Assembly: GCA_041946675.1 (NCBI GenBank)
Contig: JBHGAU010000062.1
Location: forward strand, 1-15,185
Origin: CAWBKV01 sp041946675
GTDB taxonomy: Archaea > Halobacteriota > Methanosarcinia > Methanotrichales > Methanotrichaceae
Length of the DNA stretch: 15,185 nt
Reading direction: 5' to 3'
Below the pieces are notes generated by a model, which saw only the letters and a program-made list of their open reading frames with translations, had not been told where the DNA came from and did not search any database. A program made the position numbers and the translations under genes. Numbering within the stretch: position 1 is the first letter of the stretch; the number at the start of each line of letters is the position of its first letter. Shown here in pieces: positions 6,419-14,600 of the stretch.

Positions 6419-7279
6419 TTAATCCCCCGAAACCTTCTGGCCAGTAAGTTCTACGAAAACATCCTCAAGATTTGACTCTCGCATAACTACCTTCTCGGTG
6501 CCGGGCAGGCCCTGAATAAACTCGGAAGCCTTGGCCCTGTCCGGGAAATACCTGTATTTTGTGCCGTCCCCATTTGTCTGCATTTCAACGGCGATCATGC
6601 CAAGCTTTTGACGTAAATCGATGGGGGCGCCCAAGGCAATGAGCTTTCCGTGATGGATTATTCCCACTCTTTGGCATAATGCCTCGGCCTCTTCGATGTA
6701 GTGAGTGGTCAGAAAGATCGTGGCACCGCCGGAGTTCATCTTGCGAATGAGATCCCAGACCCTGCGGCGGGTCTGGGCGTCCAATCCAACCGTCGGCTCA
6801 TCGAGAAAGAGCAGTTTTGGCCTGTGGATGAGAGCCCGGGCGATCATAGCCCTTCTCTTCATGCCTCCCGAGACCTCATCGACGAGATAGTCGGCATGGT
6901 CGGACAGCCCAACATAATCGAGAAGCTCTGCAATCCTTTTTTTTCGATCCTCTGGGGCTAGATGATGCAGCCGAGCGTGAAGCTCCAGGTTCTCGGCAAT
7001 GGTCAGATCCCGGTTAAGGCTTAAATGCTGCTGGACTATACCAAACTCGGATTTTACTCTGGCCGGGTCTTTGGCCACATCGATGCCATTGATGAGGACC
7101 TGGCCAGATGAAGGCCTGGTGAGCGTCGTTAGAATACGAATGGTGGTGGTCTTGCCCGCGCCGTTTGGTCCCAGAAAGCCGAATAGCTCTCCCTTTTCAA
7201 CCTCCAGAGTGAGGTCGTCAATTACTTTTTTTCCGCAATAATCTTTGTTCAGGCGGGATATTTTTATCATATTGCTCAT
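6419..7279 (-). CDS. ABC-2 type exporter ATP-binding protein
   Basis: An ATPase of 286 aa starting at the ATG at 7279, which has AGGAG 7 nt upstream; a longer in-frame version from 7345 overlaps the chelatase gene and has no such signal. Motifs in order: Walker A GPNGAGKT (37-44), Q-loop near 83, signature VSGGM (136-140), Walker B LLFLDEP (156-162), D-loop GLD and switch His193 in TTHYIEEAE. The C-terminal roughly 80 residues match the DrrA-type accessory region, ending ESNLEDVFVELTG. It should power the permease encoded immediately downstream. It follows the ChlI-ChlD fusion gene by 22 nt, so the exporter is apparently co-transcribed with a metal chelatase and an importer, an unusual partner for a DrrAB-type pump. 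Substrate cannot be inferred from the sequence. Confidence 0.93.
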   Translation of the reverse strand: MSNMIKISRLNKDYCGKKVIDDLTLEVEKGELFGFLGPNGAGKTTTIRILTTLTRPSSGQVLINGIDVAKDPARVKSEFGIVQQHLSLNRDLTIAENLELHARLHHLAPEDRKKRIAELLDYVGLSDHADYLVDEVSGGMKRRAMIARALIHRPKLLFLDEPTVGLDAQTRRRVWDLIRKMNSGGATIFLTTHYIEEAEALCQRVGIIHHGKLIALGAPIDLRQKLGMIAVEMQTNGDGTKYRYFPDRAKASEFIQGLPGTEKVVMRESNLEDVFVELTGQKVSGD

Positions 7280-7301
7280 TAAAGGGCTCCTGGAAATGAA
7301 C

Positions 7302-9332
7302 TCACGTATTGGTCTCGAACAGAAGCTTCTGCTCCCTGTCCACAACGCCGTAGAGCGCGTCAGGACTCAGGTTGGATATGGGATAATACTTTCCGCCTGA
7401 TGCTTCTGCGATCTCCTGGCAGTAGCCCAGCCTCATGTCCATGATAGAGCTTTTCACAACTTCTGTATCTATTACAATGGTATGAATCCCTAGCAGCTTG
7501 ATATTCTCTGATATCTCCATCAGCTCGTCCCTGATCTTTCCGCCCATTCCCACATTGGCCCTTCCGTCGGATATGAGGACCATCATAAGCTTTGCCTCCT
7601 GGTCCTTTCTTATCTCTCCCTGCAAGAGCTGCAGCCCCCGGGAAAGGCCTGCAGATAGCGGCGACTTGCCTCCCGTGGGAAGCTCCCGAAGTCGGCTCAA
7701 GGCCAGATCAACGCTGGAGCAGGGCGGCAGTATGAGCTCGGCTTCCTTGCTCCTGAATGCTACCATTCCAATCTTGTCTCTCTTCTGGTAGGAGTCCATT
7801 AGCAGGGAGAGAACTGCTCCTTTGGCACTCTCCATCCTCTGCATAGCACCCATGGAGCTGCTGGCGTCCACAACAAACAAGACCACTGCTGAAGTCTTCC
7901 CAACCCTCTCCTTTTCACGGATATCCTCGCTTTTCACCTTGATCGCATTGGGTCCGAATCTGACCTTCTGGTAAGGGGCTGCTGCTCGAATGGTAGCATC
8001 GATGGCAACGTCCTTTCCTTCCTGGGGCATCCTCTGGCGGAGGTATCGGCCGCGGTTGCGCAGAGCGATGGTATTCATTCTTCTGCCGTGGGGCCTGCGG
8101 CGGACGATGCGATCTCTCTTTCGAGGCATATTCACTGCACGCACATCGATGGGTGTGCCTATCTCGAAGACCTGCTCCTGGGAGCCGGCAGCCCTGGTCT
8201 GGCTGGTATCCTGGTTTTCGTCAGGCTCCTGGGGCTGTTGCTCTTGCTTTTTTTGTTGCTCGGGATCCTGATGCTGGTGCTGTTGTTCCTGCTGATGTTT
8301 GGACATGGACTTTTCCAGTTTCTCCTTGTTCAAAGTGGGCGGTTCAAAGGGCCTGCTCCTCATCCTGTGGGCTAAAGCCAGCTCCATGGCCTTCTTGACA
8401 TCTTCCTGACTGACCTCTTTTCGTCCATCAAAAGAGGCGATGGTCTTGGCGGTCCTGGTGATGACAATCTCGGCCCGATGTGTCTTTACTCCAAGATCGA
8501 TGCAGGTTGAGGCAATAAAGCGGAGGAGATCGTCGCTCATGCTCACTTGCCGCAGAAGCTTGCGAGCGCGGGATATCTTCTCTTTCATCTCAGCCTGGCT
8601 CTCCTGGCAATTTTGGGTGAAAGCATCTGGATCGGCATCAAAGGCTTCCGCCATCTTGACGATCTGCATTCTCTGGTCAACGTCTTTTATGCCTACAACG
8701 CTAACCTGCAGCCCGAATCGGTCCAGGAGCTGAGGCCGTATCTCTCCTTCCTCAGGATTCATGGTCCCGACCAGTATGAATTTCGAAGGATGAGCGACTG
8801 AGACCCCTTCGCGCTCCACGATGTTCACGCCCATGGCCGCGGAATCTAGGAGCACGTCGGCCACGTGATCATCCAGAAGATTGACCTCATCGATATAAAG
8901 GATACCGCGATTGGCAGCTGCGAGAATACCGGGCTCCAAGGCCTTTATTCCTTCCTTGATCGCCCGCTCGACATTTAACGATCCCACTACCCGGTCTTCC
9001 GTCGCGCCCAGTGGCAGATCGATCACGGGCGTTTTTTTCTCAACCGATTTAATCTGATTTGACTGGCTCTTCTCGTAACAGAGGTCGCACATATCCTCTG
9101 GATTTCCGGGATCGCAATTGAAGGGACAATCCGACACCACCTGAATGTTCTCCAGCAGATCGGCGAGCGCCCTCACGGCGGTGGACTTGGCAGTGCCCTT
9201 GTCGCCTCTGATCAGAACGCCGCCGATGCGGGGATTAATGGCATTTAGAATCAGGGCGAACTTCATATCGTCCTGACCTACAATCGAAGTAAATGGAAGC
9301 ATCTTTCTTTTAATATGACCCATCTTATTCAT
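7302..9332 (-). CDS. ChlI/ChlD-type chelatase motor (AAA+ and VWA fusion)
   Basis: A 676-aa fusion of the two small subunits of class I metal chelatases. The AAA+ module has Walker A GDKGTAKS (43-50), a four-Cys set (C69, C73, C82, C85), Walker B ILYIDEVNLL (144-153) and an arginine-finger candidate R205. Residues 346-375 are a Gln/His/Glu-rich linker. The VWA module has a complete MIDAS: DASSS (489-493), T553 and D589 in SDGRANVG. In Mg- and Co-chelatases such proteins hydrolyse ATP to drive metal insertion by a ChlH/CobN-type large subunit; the CobN-like gene divergently placed at 11668 is the obvious partner. The ATG at 9332 follows the ATPase stop by 2 nt with AGGA 7 nt upstream; ATG at 9323 is an alternative. 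Metal unknown, though cobalt is most often assigned in archaea. Confidence 0.93.
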   Translation of the reverse strand: MNKMGHIKRKMLPFTSIVGQDDMKFALILNAINPRIGGVLIRGDKGTAKSTAVRALADLLENIQVVSDCPFNCDPGNPEDMCDLCYEKSQSNQIKSVEKKTPVIDLPLGATEDRVVGSLNVERAIKEGIKALEPGILAAANRGILYIDEVNLLDDHVADVLLDSAAMGVNIVEREGVSVAHPSKFILVGTMNPEEGEIRPQLLDRFGLQVSVVGIKDVDQRMQIVKMAEAFDADPDAFTQNCQESQAEMKEKISRARKLLRQVSMSDDLLRFIASTCIDLGVKTHRAEIVITRTAKTIASFDGRKEVSQEDVKKAMELALAHRMRSRPFEPPTLNKEKLEKSMSKHQQEQQHQHQDPEQQKKQEQQPQEPDENQDTSQTRAAGSQEQVFEIGTPIDVRAVNMPRKRDRIVRRRPHGRRMNTIALRNRGRYLRQRMPQEGKDVAIDATIRAAAPYQKVRFGPNAIKVKSEDIREKERVGKTSAVVLFVVDASSSMGAMQRMESAKGAVLSLLMDSYQKRDKIGMVAFRSKEAELILPPCSSVDLALSRLRELPTGGKSPLSAGLSRGLQLLQGEIRKDQEAKLMMVLISDGRANVGMGGKIRDELMEISENIKLLGIHTIVIDTEVVKSSIMDMRLGYCQEIAEASGGKYYPISNLSPDALYGVVDREQKLLFETNT

Positions 9333-9334
9333 CC

Positions 9335-10165
9335 CTATTTCCTGGTATCATCCTCTTGGATTTGCGTGTTCATATCTTCGTTTGGATATCGCTCTTCATT
9401 AATGGATCTCAGAGGAACGATGTACGGTCTGTTGAGAATATCCACAATCGTAGCCTCAACTCCATATACTTCCCGGATATTGTCGGCGTTCAATAGATCA
9501 GAAGGGTTCCCTGCGGCGTAGATCTTTCCTCCTTTGAGGATCGCCAGCTTATCTGCGAACATGGCGGCCAAATTCAGATCATGCAGGGCCATGACGGCTG
9601 AGATCTTCTTGCGCTTGACCAGGGCAGCGATCATCTCCATGACCTCTAATTGATGTCTCATGTCCAGGCTGGCGGTGGGCTCATCGAGCAGGAGCACCGC
9701 TGGTTCCTGACACAGGGCGCGGGCGATCAAAACCTTCTGCTTCTGACCGCCAGATAGCTGTGAGAAGTCCTTCATGGCCAGATCTTCCAGGTGCAGAAGC
9801 TCCAATTTGTCTGCAACCATCTCCAGGTCGAAATCCGAGACACGCCAGCCGATGTGCGGCCTTCTGCCCATGAGCACGATATCAAAGACTGTAGTGGCGG
9901 GCGGTGTCGAGCTGGACTGAGGCACATAACCTATTTGCCTCGCGATCTCCTGCTGCTTCATGCGCTCAATTTCCCGTCCGTCGAGCAGGATGCTGCCTTT
10001 CGGTTTGAGAATCCTGTCGATGCACTTGATCAATGTGGTTTTGCCGCACCCGTTGGGCCCGACAAGCCCCAGCACCTCCGCGTCCTCGACTACAAGATCG
10101 AGGCCATCCAGAATATTGAAGCTATTGTAGCCGAATTTCAGGCCTTTGATAATAATATTTACCAA
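9335..10165 (-). CDS. FecE/BtuD-type ABC importer ATPase
   Basis: Cytoplasmic ATPase of an iron-complex, corrinoid or heme-type importer, 276 aa. Motifs: Walker A GPNGCGKT (36-43), Q-loop Gln83 in YVPQ, signature LSGGQ (137-141), Walker B VLLLDEP (157-163), D-loop SLD and switch His195 in ALHDLNLA. The MGRRPHIGW stretch after the Q-loop is typical of the FecE/FhuC/BtuD group. The C-terminus extends about 20 residues beyond the usual end and is acidic and polar. Translation appears to start at a TTG (10165), with GGAGG 8 nt upstream; no other start fits. The TTG overlaps the end of the permease gene by 7 nt, so the two are translationally coupled. Family firm; the substrate could be a corrinoid, heme or siderophore. 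Confidence 0.95.
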   Translation of the reverse strand: MVNIIIKGLKFGYNSFNILDGLDLVVEDAEVLGLVGPNGCGKTTLIKCIDRILKPKGSILLDGREIERMKQQEIARQIGYVPQSSSTPPATTVFDIVLMGRRPHIGWRVSDFDLEMVADKLELLHLEDLAMKDFSQLSGGQKQKVLIARALCQEPAVLLLDEPTASLDMRHQLEVMEMIAALVKRKKISAVMALHDLNLAAMFADKLAILKGGKIYAAGNPSDLLNADNIREVYGVEATIVDILNRPYIVPLRSINEERYPNEDMNTQIQEDDTRK

Positions 10166-11229
10166 AACTCCTTCCTCCTCTGCATGAAGAGGTAGATGAA
10201 GAATGGAACCCCTAAAAATGAGGTCATTATTCCTACAGGCAATATCACCGGTGCCAATAAGGTTCTGGCCAGTGTATCAGCCCCTAAGAGAAGAAGTGCA
10301 CCCACTAACGCCGAGCCCGGTAAGAGGAAGCGGTGGTCTCCTCCGATGACCATCCTGGTGATATGAGGAGCGACGAGGCCGATGAAGCCAATGGTTCCCG
10401 TGAAGCTGATGATGCTGGCAGTAATAAGTGATAATAGCATCATGCATATCACTCGCGTCCTCTCCACATTCACGCCCAGGCTCTTTGCAGTCTCATCTCC
10501 CACGCCAATGGCGTTGATATCCCACGACTTGAGGAGAAGATAGGGAAAACATAGGACCAGGACGATAGTTATCATGTCGATCTTATCCCATGATGCTTTT
10601 CCCAAGGAGCCCATCATCCAGAAAACAACCTCATGCACCTGCTCGGCATCGCCGACGTACTGCAAGAAGGAGGTCATGGCCGAGAACAGGTACATGATGG
10701 CAATTCCCGCCAGAATCATGGTTTCCGGAGTGATTCCTTTGTATTTGGCCAGGCCGTAGACAGCGAAGGAGGCGATCAATGTAAACATAAACGAATTGCC
10801 GATCACCAGATATTCGCCGCTAGCAAAGCCCGCACCCATTAAAATGGCCAGGGCAGCACCAAAGGAGGCAGCTGAGGAGATGCCCAGAGTAAACTCGCTG
10901 GCTAAAGGATTCTTGAGAATGCCCTGCATGGTGGCACCGGCAACTGCCAGGCCCATGCCGGCTACAATTCCCATGAGGATTCTCTCCAGCCGTATCCCCC
11001 AGATGATGGTCTCGGCAAAGTGCGTCGTCTGGAAATAGCTGGGCAGGAACTTTGCTAAAATCGCAATGTAGACATCAGTGACACTGAGATTGGCAGAACC
11101 CAGAGTAACCGCAAAGCTGGCCAGCAGGAGCACAGCAATGATGGTGACCGCAAAGAAGAGCATCTTCCTGCCGAGGAACCTGCGGTACTCCTCCTCTGGC
11201 CCTTTGTGTGGGCTAATGTCTTTGGACAT
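10159..11229 (-). CDS. FecCD/BtuC-type ABC importer permease
   Basis: Polytopic permease of 356 aa, about the usual length, with roughly ten membrane spans. The N-terminal 21 residues are hydrophilic. Family hallmarks are RLERILMGIVAGMGLAVAGA (81-100) followed by MQGILKNPLASEFTLGISS, then the cytoplasmic coupling region GFIGLVAPHITRMVIGGDHR (281-300) and the closing LPVGIMTSFLGVPFFIYL (330-347). It forms a homodimer that works with the ATPase overlapping its 3' end. No substrate-binding (FecB/BtuF-type) protein is encoded next to it in the window, so the specificity subunit must be elsewhere. The ATG at 11229 has only a weak GGGGCGATGA upstream. It is the first large gene of the operon that continues with the chelatase motor, which suggests a tetrapyrrole or metal chelate as cargo. 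Confidence 0.95.
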   Translation of the reverse strand: MSKDISPHKGPEEEYRRFLGRKMLFFAVTIIAVLLLASFAVTLGSANLSVTDVYIAILAKFLPSYFQTTHFAETIIWGIRLERILMGIVAGMGLAVAGATMQGILKNPLASEFTLGISSAASFGAALAILMGAGFASGEYLVIGNSFMFTLIASFAVYGLAKYKGITPETMILAGIAIMYLFSAMTSFLQYVGDAEQVHEVVFWMMGSLGKASWDKIDMITIVLVLCFPYLLLKSWDINAIGVGDETAKSLGVNVERTRVICMMLLSLITASIISFTGTIGFIGLVAPHITRMVIGGDHRFLLPGSALVGALLLLGADTLARTLLAPVILPVGIMTSFLGVPFFIYLFMQRRKEFW

Positions 11230-11252
11230 TCATCGCCCCAGCAGCCTTGAAA

Positions 11253-11351
11253 TCATGATCGGGTTGGGACATCAATCACCTTCGCGTCAGGCATTACTGC
11301 CATCCTTGAAAAACATTGGTTTTCACGAGAAGCAAGCTCACCATACGACAT
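11253..11351 (-). CDS. Possible 32-aa ORF just upstream of the permease
   Basis: A 32-codon ORF from an ATG at 11351 to a TGA 23 nt before the permease start. Its start codon lies in the loop of the hairpin at 11314-11369, and the ORF overlaps the 42-aa ORF by 14 nt in another frame. The C-terminus reads MPDAKVIDVPTRS. No good ribosome binding site. It could be a leader peptide, the remnant of a larger gene, or chance. Confidence 0.2.
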   Translation of the reverse strand: MSYGELASRENQCFSRMAVMPDAKVIDVPTRS

Positions 11352-11369
11352 AGTGCTTCCCGTGCAATG
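11314..11369 (-). promoter_or_regulatory. Long hairpin in the leader of the importer operon
   Basis: CACGAGAAGCA (11324-11334) and TGCTTCCCGTG (11354-11364) form an 11-bp stem with one mismatch that becomes a G-U pair in minus-strand RNA. Outside it CATTG (11314-11318) pairs with CAATG (11365-11369) across a 5-nt bulge. The 19-nt loop contains the start of the 32-aa ORF. It sits about 85 nt upstream of the permease. A regulatory leader or terminator is possible; no known riboswitch motif was recognised. Confidence 0.5.
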
Positions 11370-11466
11370 ATAGACCATAATAAACTGAAAACGTGGCCAA
11401 TTCGATTGTTTTCTCATCTATGTATTCTTCTGTTTTAGCCCAATGACTATCGATTTTGATCTCCAT
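11338..11466 (-). CDS. 42-aa hypothetical protein upstream of the importer operon
   Basis: A 42-codon ORF from an ATG at 11466 with AAGG 6 nt upstream. The product has a charged first half (MEIKIDSHWAKTEEYIDEK) and an aromatic second half ending YYGLSLHGKHYVVW. It has no signal peptide and no clear membrane span. Its composition, with a balanced charged helix and an aromatic end, looks like a real small protein and not random frame. The stop codon lies within the hairpin at 11314-11369, and the ORF is 108 nt upstream of the permease start in the same direction, so it probably heads the importer-chelatase operon. The two His and the aromatic end could suit a small metal- or tetrapyrrole-responsive protein, but this is speculation. 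Not recognised. Confidence 0.5.
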   Translation of the reverse strand: MEIKIDSHWAKTEEYIDEKTIELATFSVYYGLSLHGKHYVVW

Positions 11467-11667
11467 ATTTGCCTTCGATTTATCTTTTAAGTAATTAATT
11501 CGGAGTTAAAGCAAATTGTTTTGATTTAAGCTTTGCGCCTTACGCAGCAAGATTTGAGACCTTCTCTCGAAAGCCTTATTTAATCAATTCAACTAGTTTT
11601 AACTTAAAAACATTTTCACGATAACGAATGCCACGTAAACTCAAATTATATATTAGGATAGATTATT
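11467..11667. other. Divergent intergenic region between importer operon and cobN
   Basis: AT-rich, with no credible ORF. It holds back-to-back promoter candidates. The near-palindrome GTTTTAACTTAAAAAC at 11596-11611 lies about 60 nt before the cobN ATG and may serve as the cobN TATA element or as an operator shared by both directions. Confidence 0.35.
11522..11532 (-). promoter_or_regulatory. Possible TATA box for the 42-aa ORF and importer operon
   Basis: On the minus strand GCTTAAATCAA lies about 60 nt upstream of the ATG at 11466, placing a start near 11500 and a leader of about 30 nt. A second AT-rich candidate, TTTATTATG at 11376-11384, could serve an mRNA starting at the hairpin. By eye only. 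Confidence 0.3.
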
Positions 11668-14600
11668 ATGCAAAGGCTCAAGATTGCATATATTACTACG
11701 CAGGAAGCGAGCGACGTTTTTCCGCTCATCTCGGCATTGAAGGAGCTTATCCGCCATAAGGGTGAAGTAGCAGAGGTGGCCATTAGATCCGGCGAAGACC
11801 TCAAGGACGCCGCTCGCCGTGAGGAGTTCGAGCGGATTGCCTCCGACTGCCATCTGGTTATCTTCAATCTTCACCACGGAAAGAAGAGCCTTCCATGCTT
11901 CGACGATTTGATAGGAAGACTGCATGGGACCAGACCACTAATCTTTGCCAAGGCTGCCTCAAACGAGCCTGAGAATGAGCTTATAAGGCAGTCCACGGTG
12001 GACCACGAAGTCTATCGAAAAATATCCCGGTATCTGGACTTCGGAGGAAAGGAAAACTTCTATAACCTGCTTCTCTACCTGGCCAATCAACTCGCGGGAG
12101 CTGATTATACTTTTTCCGAGCCCCAGAGCCCCATCTGGGAGGGCATCTATCATCCAGACTTCGATCATGTCCCAACCTTAGACGAGTATCTGAAGAACAA
12201 ATATGTGGCCGGTAGACCCACAATCGGCCTGTGGTTTTACCAGAGCCTCTGGAGGGCGGGAAATACGGTCTTCATTGACAGGCTGATCGCAGAAATAGAG
12301 CGAAAAGGCGCAAATGTCATCCCCGTGTTTCTTAATTCCCACAAAGACGTCGAGAAGGGAAGGAAGGGTGCTGAATGGGTAGCGGATAACTTCTTCATGA
12401 GGCAGGGTAAGCCAATCATAGACGTTCTGATCAGTACCCTGGTGTTCTCTCTCTCCTCCAAGCCCTGGGAAGGATCGGCAGAAGCCGATGAGATTGCCAG
12501 ACCCGGTGAGTTGTTTCTCAAAAAGCTGAATGTTCCTGTCCTGAAAGCCATCGTGACCTATAACACTCCTGCGGAATGGAAGGAGTCCCTGAAGGGTTTG
12601 AGCCCCCTGGATGTCTCTATGGGAATTGCCATGCCGGAGTTTGATGGTATGCTGATCACTGTCCCGGTGGCCGCCCGAGAGCGAACGGATCTTGATCCCC
12701 TGACAGGAGCCAGAGTAATCAGATATAAGCCGCTGCTCGAGCGCATCAGCAAGATTGTGCGCCTGAGCCTGAACTGGGCAATGCTTCGGCATATTCCCAA
12801 TTCCCAAAAGAAAGTGGCCATAATCCTCCATAACTATCCTCCTCGAGACGACCGCATCGGCACTGCCTTCGGTTTGGACTCGCCAGCTTCGGTTCTGAAC
12901 ATCCTTAAGACTATGAGAGACGATGGATACACGATTGAGAGGATGCCGAAAAGCGGCCAGGCCCTGATCGAGGAAATTAAGAACCGAGTCACCAAAGATC
13001 GGCGCTGGAGGAGCTCAGATGATCTGGCAAAGAGGGCGATTGACTCCGTCTCAGAGAAGGATTATGCGGCATGGTTCGGGCAACTTCCTGCTGAGGCGCA
13101 GGATAAGATGATAGCAGCCTGGGGTGCGCCACCGGGAGATCTGTTTGTTCACAGGAAGAATCTAATAATTCCGGGCATCATCAATGGCAACTTCTTCATC
13201 GGCATTCAGCCCCCGCGCGGATTTCTGGAAGACCAGGCGTCCATATACCACAGCCCAGATCATCCCATTCCGCACCACTATTATGCCTTCTACCGCTGGA
13301 TTCGAGACGTTTTCCACGCTAATTTAGTCATGCATATCGGCAAGCACGGCTCGCTGGAATGGCTTCCTGGAAAGTCGGTCGGCCTGTCTGATTCATGTGC
13401 TCCCGACATTGCAATATCTGATCTGCCCAACATATATCCTTACATCATCAACAACCCCGGTGAAGGGACCCAGGCCAAAAGGAGAAGCTATTGTTGCATC
13501 ATCGATCATCTGTCTCCAGTCATGCAAAATGCCGATGCCTCTGACGAACTTGCAGATCTGGTCGTAATGCTGGACGATTACCATCAGGCTGCCTCTGAAG
13601 ATTCGTCCAGGCTGCCGACCCAGATGAAGATGGTCTGGGATAAAGTCTGCCAGGCCAAGATTGACCGCGACCTGGAGACGAACGAAGAGACAGCGCTCTC
13701 AGATTTTGGCAAATTCTTGGAGAAGCTTCATGAATATATACACGAGATTGCCGATACTCAGATAAGGGACGGGCTTCATATCCTGGGCGAGCCGCCAGCA
13801 GGATCGCAGTTGGACGAATTTCTTGTATCTCTTACAAGGCTCTCCAACGGTGCTGTGCCATCATTGAGAAAGTCCCTGGCAGAATTAATGGGATACGATT
13901 ATGATCAGCTCGCGGCTAACCGGGGAAAGATCTTGGCAGGTCGCAAGACTTGCGGTCAGATAATCGAGGAGCTAAACGCTTTCGCCCTCCAGCTTGTGGA
14001 AGGGTTTCACGAGCAGGGCTTTGCCAAGGGGCAGATTCCTGCATTAGAAGATAAGATTCTCGGGAAGAGAAGCCAAAAGATCGAAAAGGTGCTGGAGTAC
14101 ATCGCTTCAACTCTAGCACCAAACATAGAAGCAACAGCGAATGAGCTTTCAAACGTTCTATGTGCCTCCAATGGCGGCTATGTCTCCCCCGGTCCATCAG
14201 GAACGCCAAGCCGGGGAATGGCTGACATCCTGCCCACGGGAAGGAACTTTTATTCCGTCGATCCCCAGGCCATACCCTCTCAAGCAGCCTGGAAAGTGGG
14301 CGTTGCCCAGGCGGACGCTCTGCTCAAGCGCTATTTGGCAGATGAGGGACGCTATCCGGAATCGCTTGGGATTGTTGTCTGGGGCTGCCCGACCATGCGC
14401 ACAAAGGGTGACGACATCGCCGAGTTACTTTACCTCATGGGTGTTCGTCCAATCTGGGAAGAGAAGAGCGGCAGAGTGACCGGCATCGAGCTCATCCCCA
14501 TGGAGGAGCTGAAGCGCCCTCGCGTGGATGTGATGCTGCGAATCAGCGGCCTTTTCAGGGATGCCTTTCCCAATATTGTGCACCTCGTAGACGAGGCAGT

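Noticed and set aside
7280..7345. Longer start for the exporter ATPase
   Set aside because: The extra 22 residues overlap the end of the chelatase gene and have no family similarity; AGGAG sits 7 nt before the ATG at 7279.
8088..8375. Plus-strand ORF with a long Leu-rich, membrane-like stretch
   Set aside because: It is the antisense of the Gln-rich linker of the chelatase fusion: CAG/CAA-type codons read backwards as Leu-rich codons. The minus-strand gene is intact and has clear domains.
11230..11667. Cobalamin riboswitch before the importer operon or cobN
   Set aside because: No B12-box-like conserved core was found on either strand; only the simple long hairpin is present.
12178..12831. 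Minus-strand 217-aa ORF opposite cobN
   Set aside because: The plus-strand frame contains continuous CobN sequence with family motifs; this is a shadow frame with no signal or domain.
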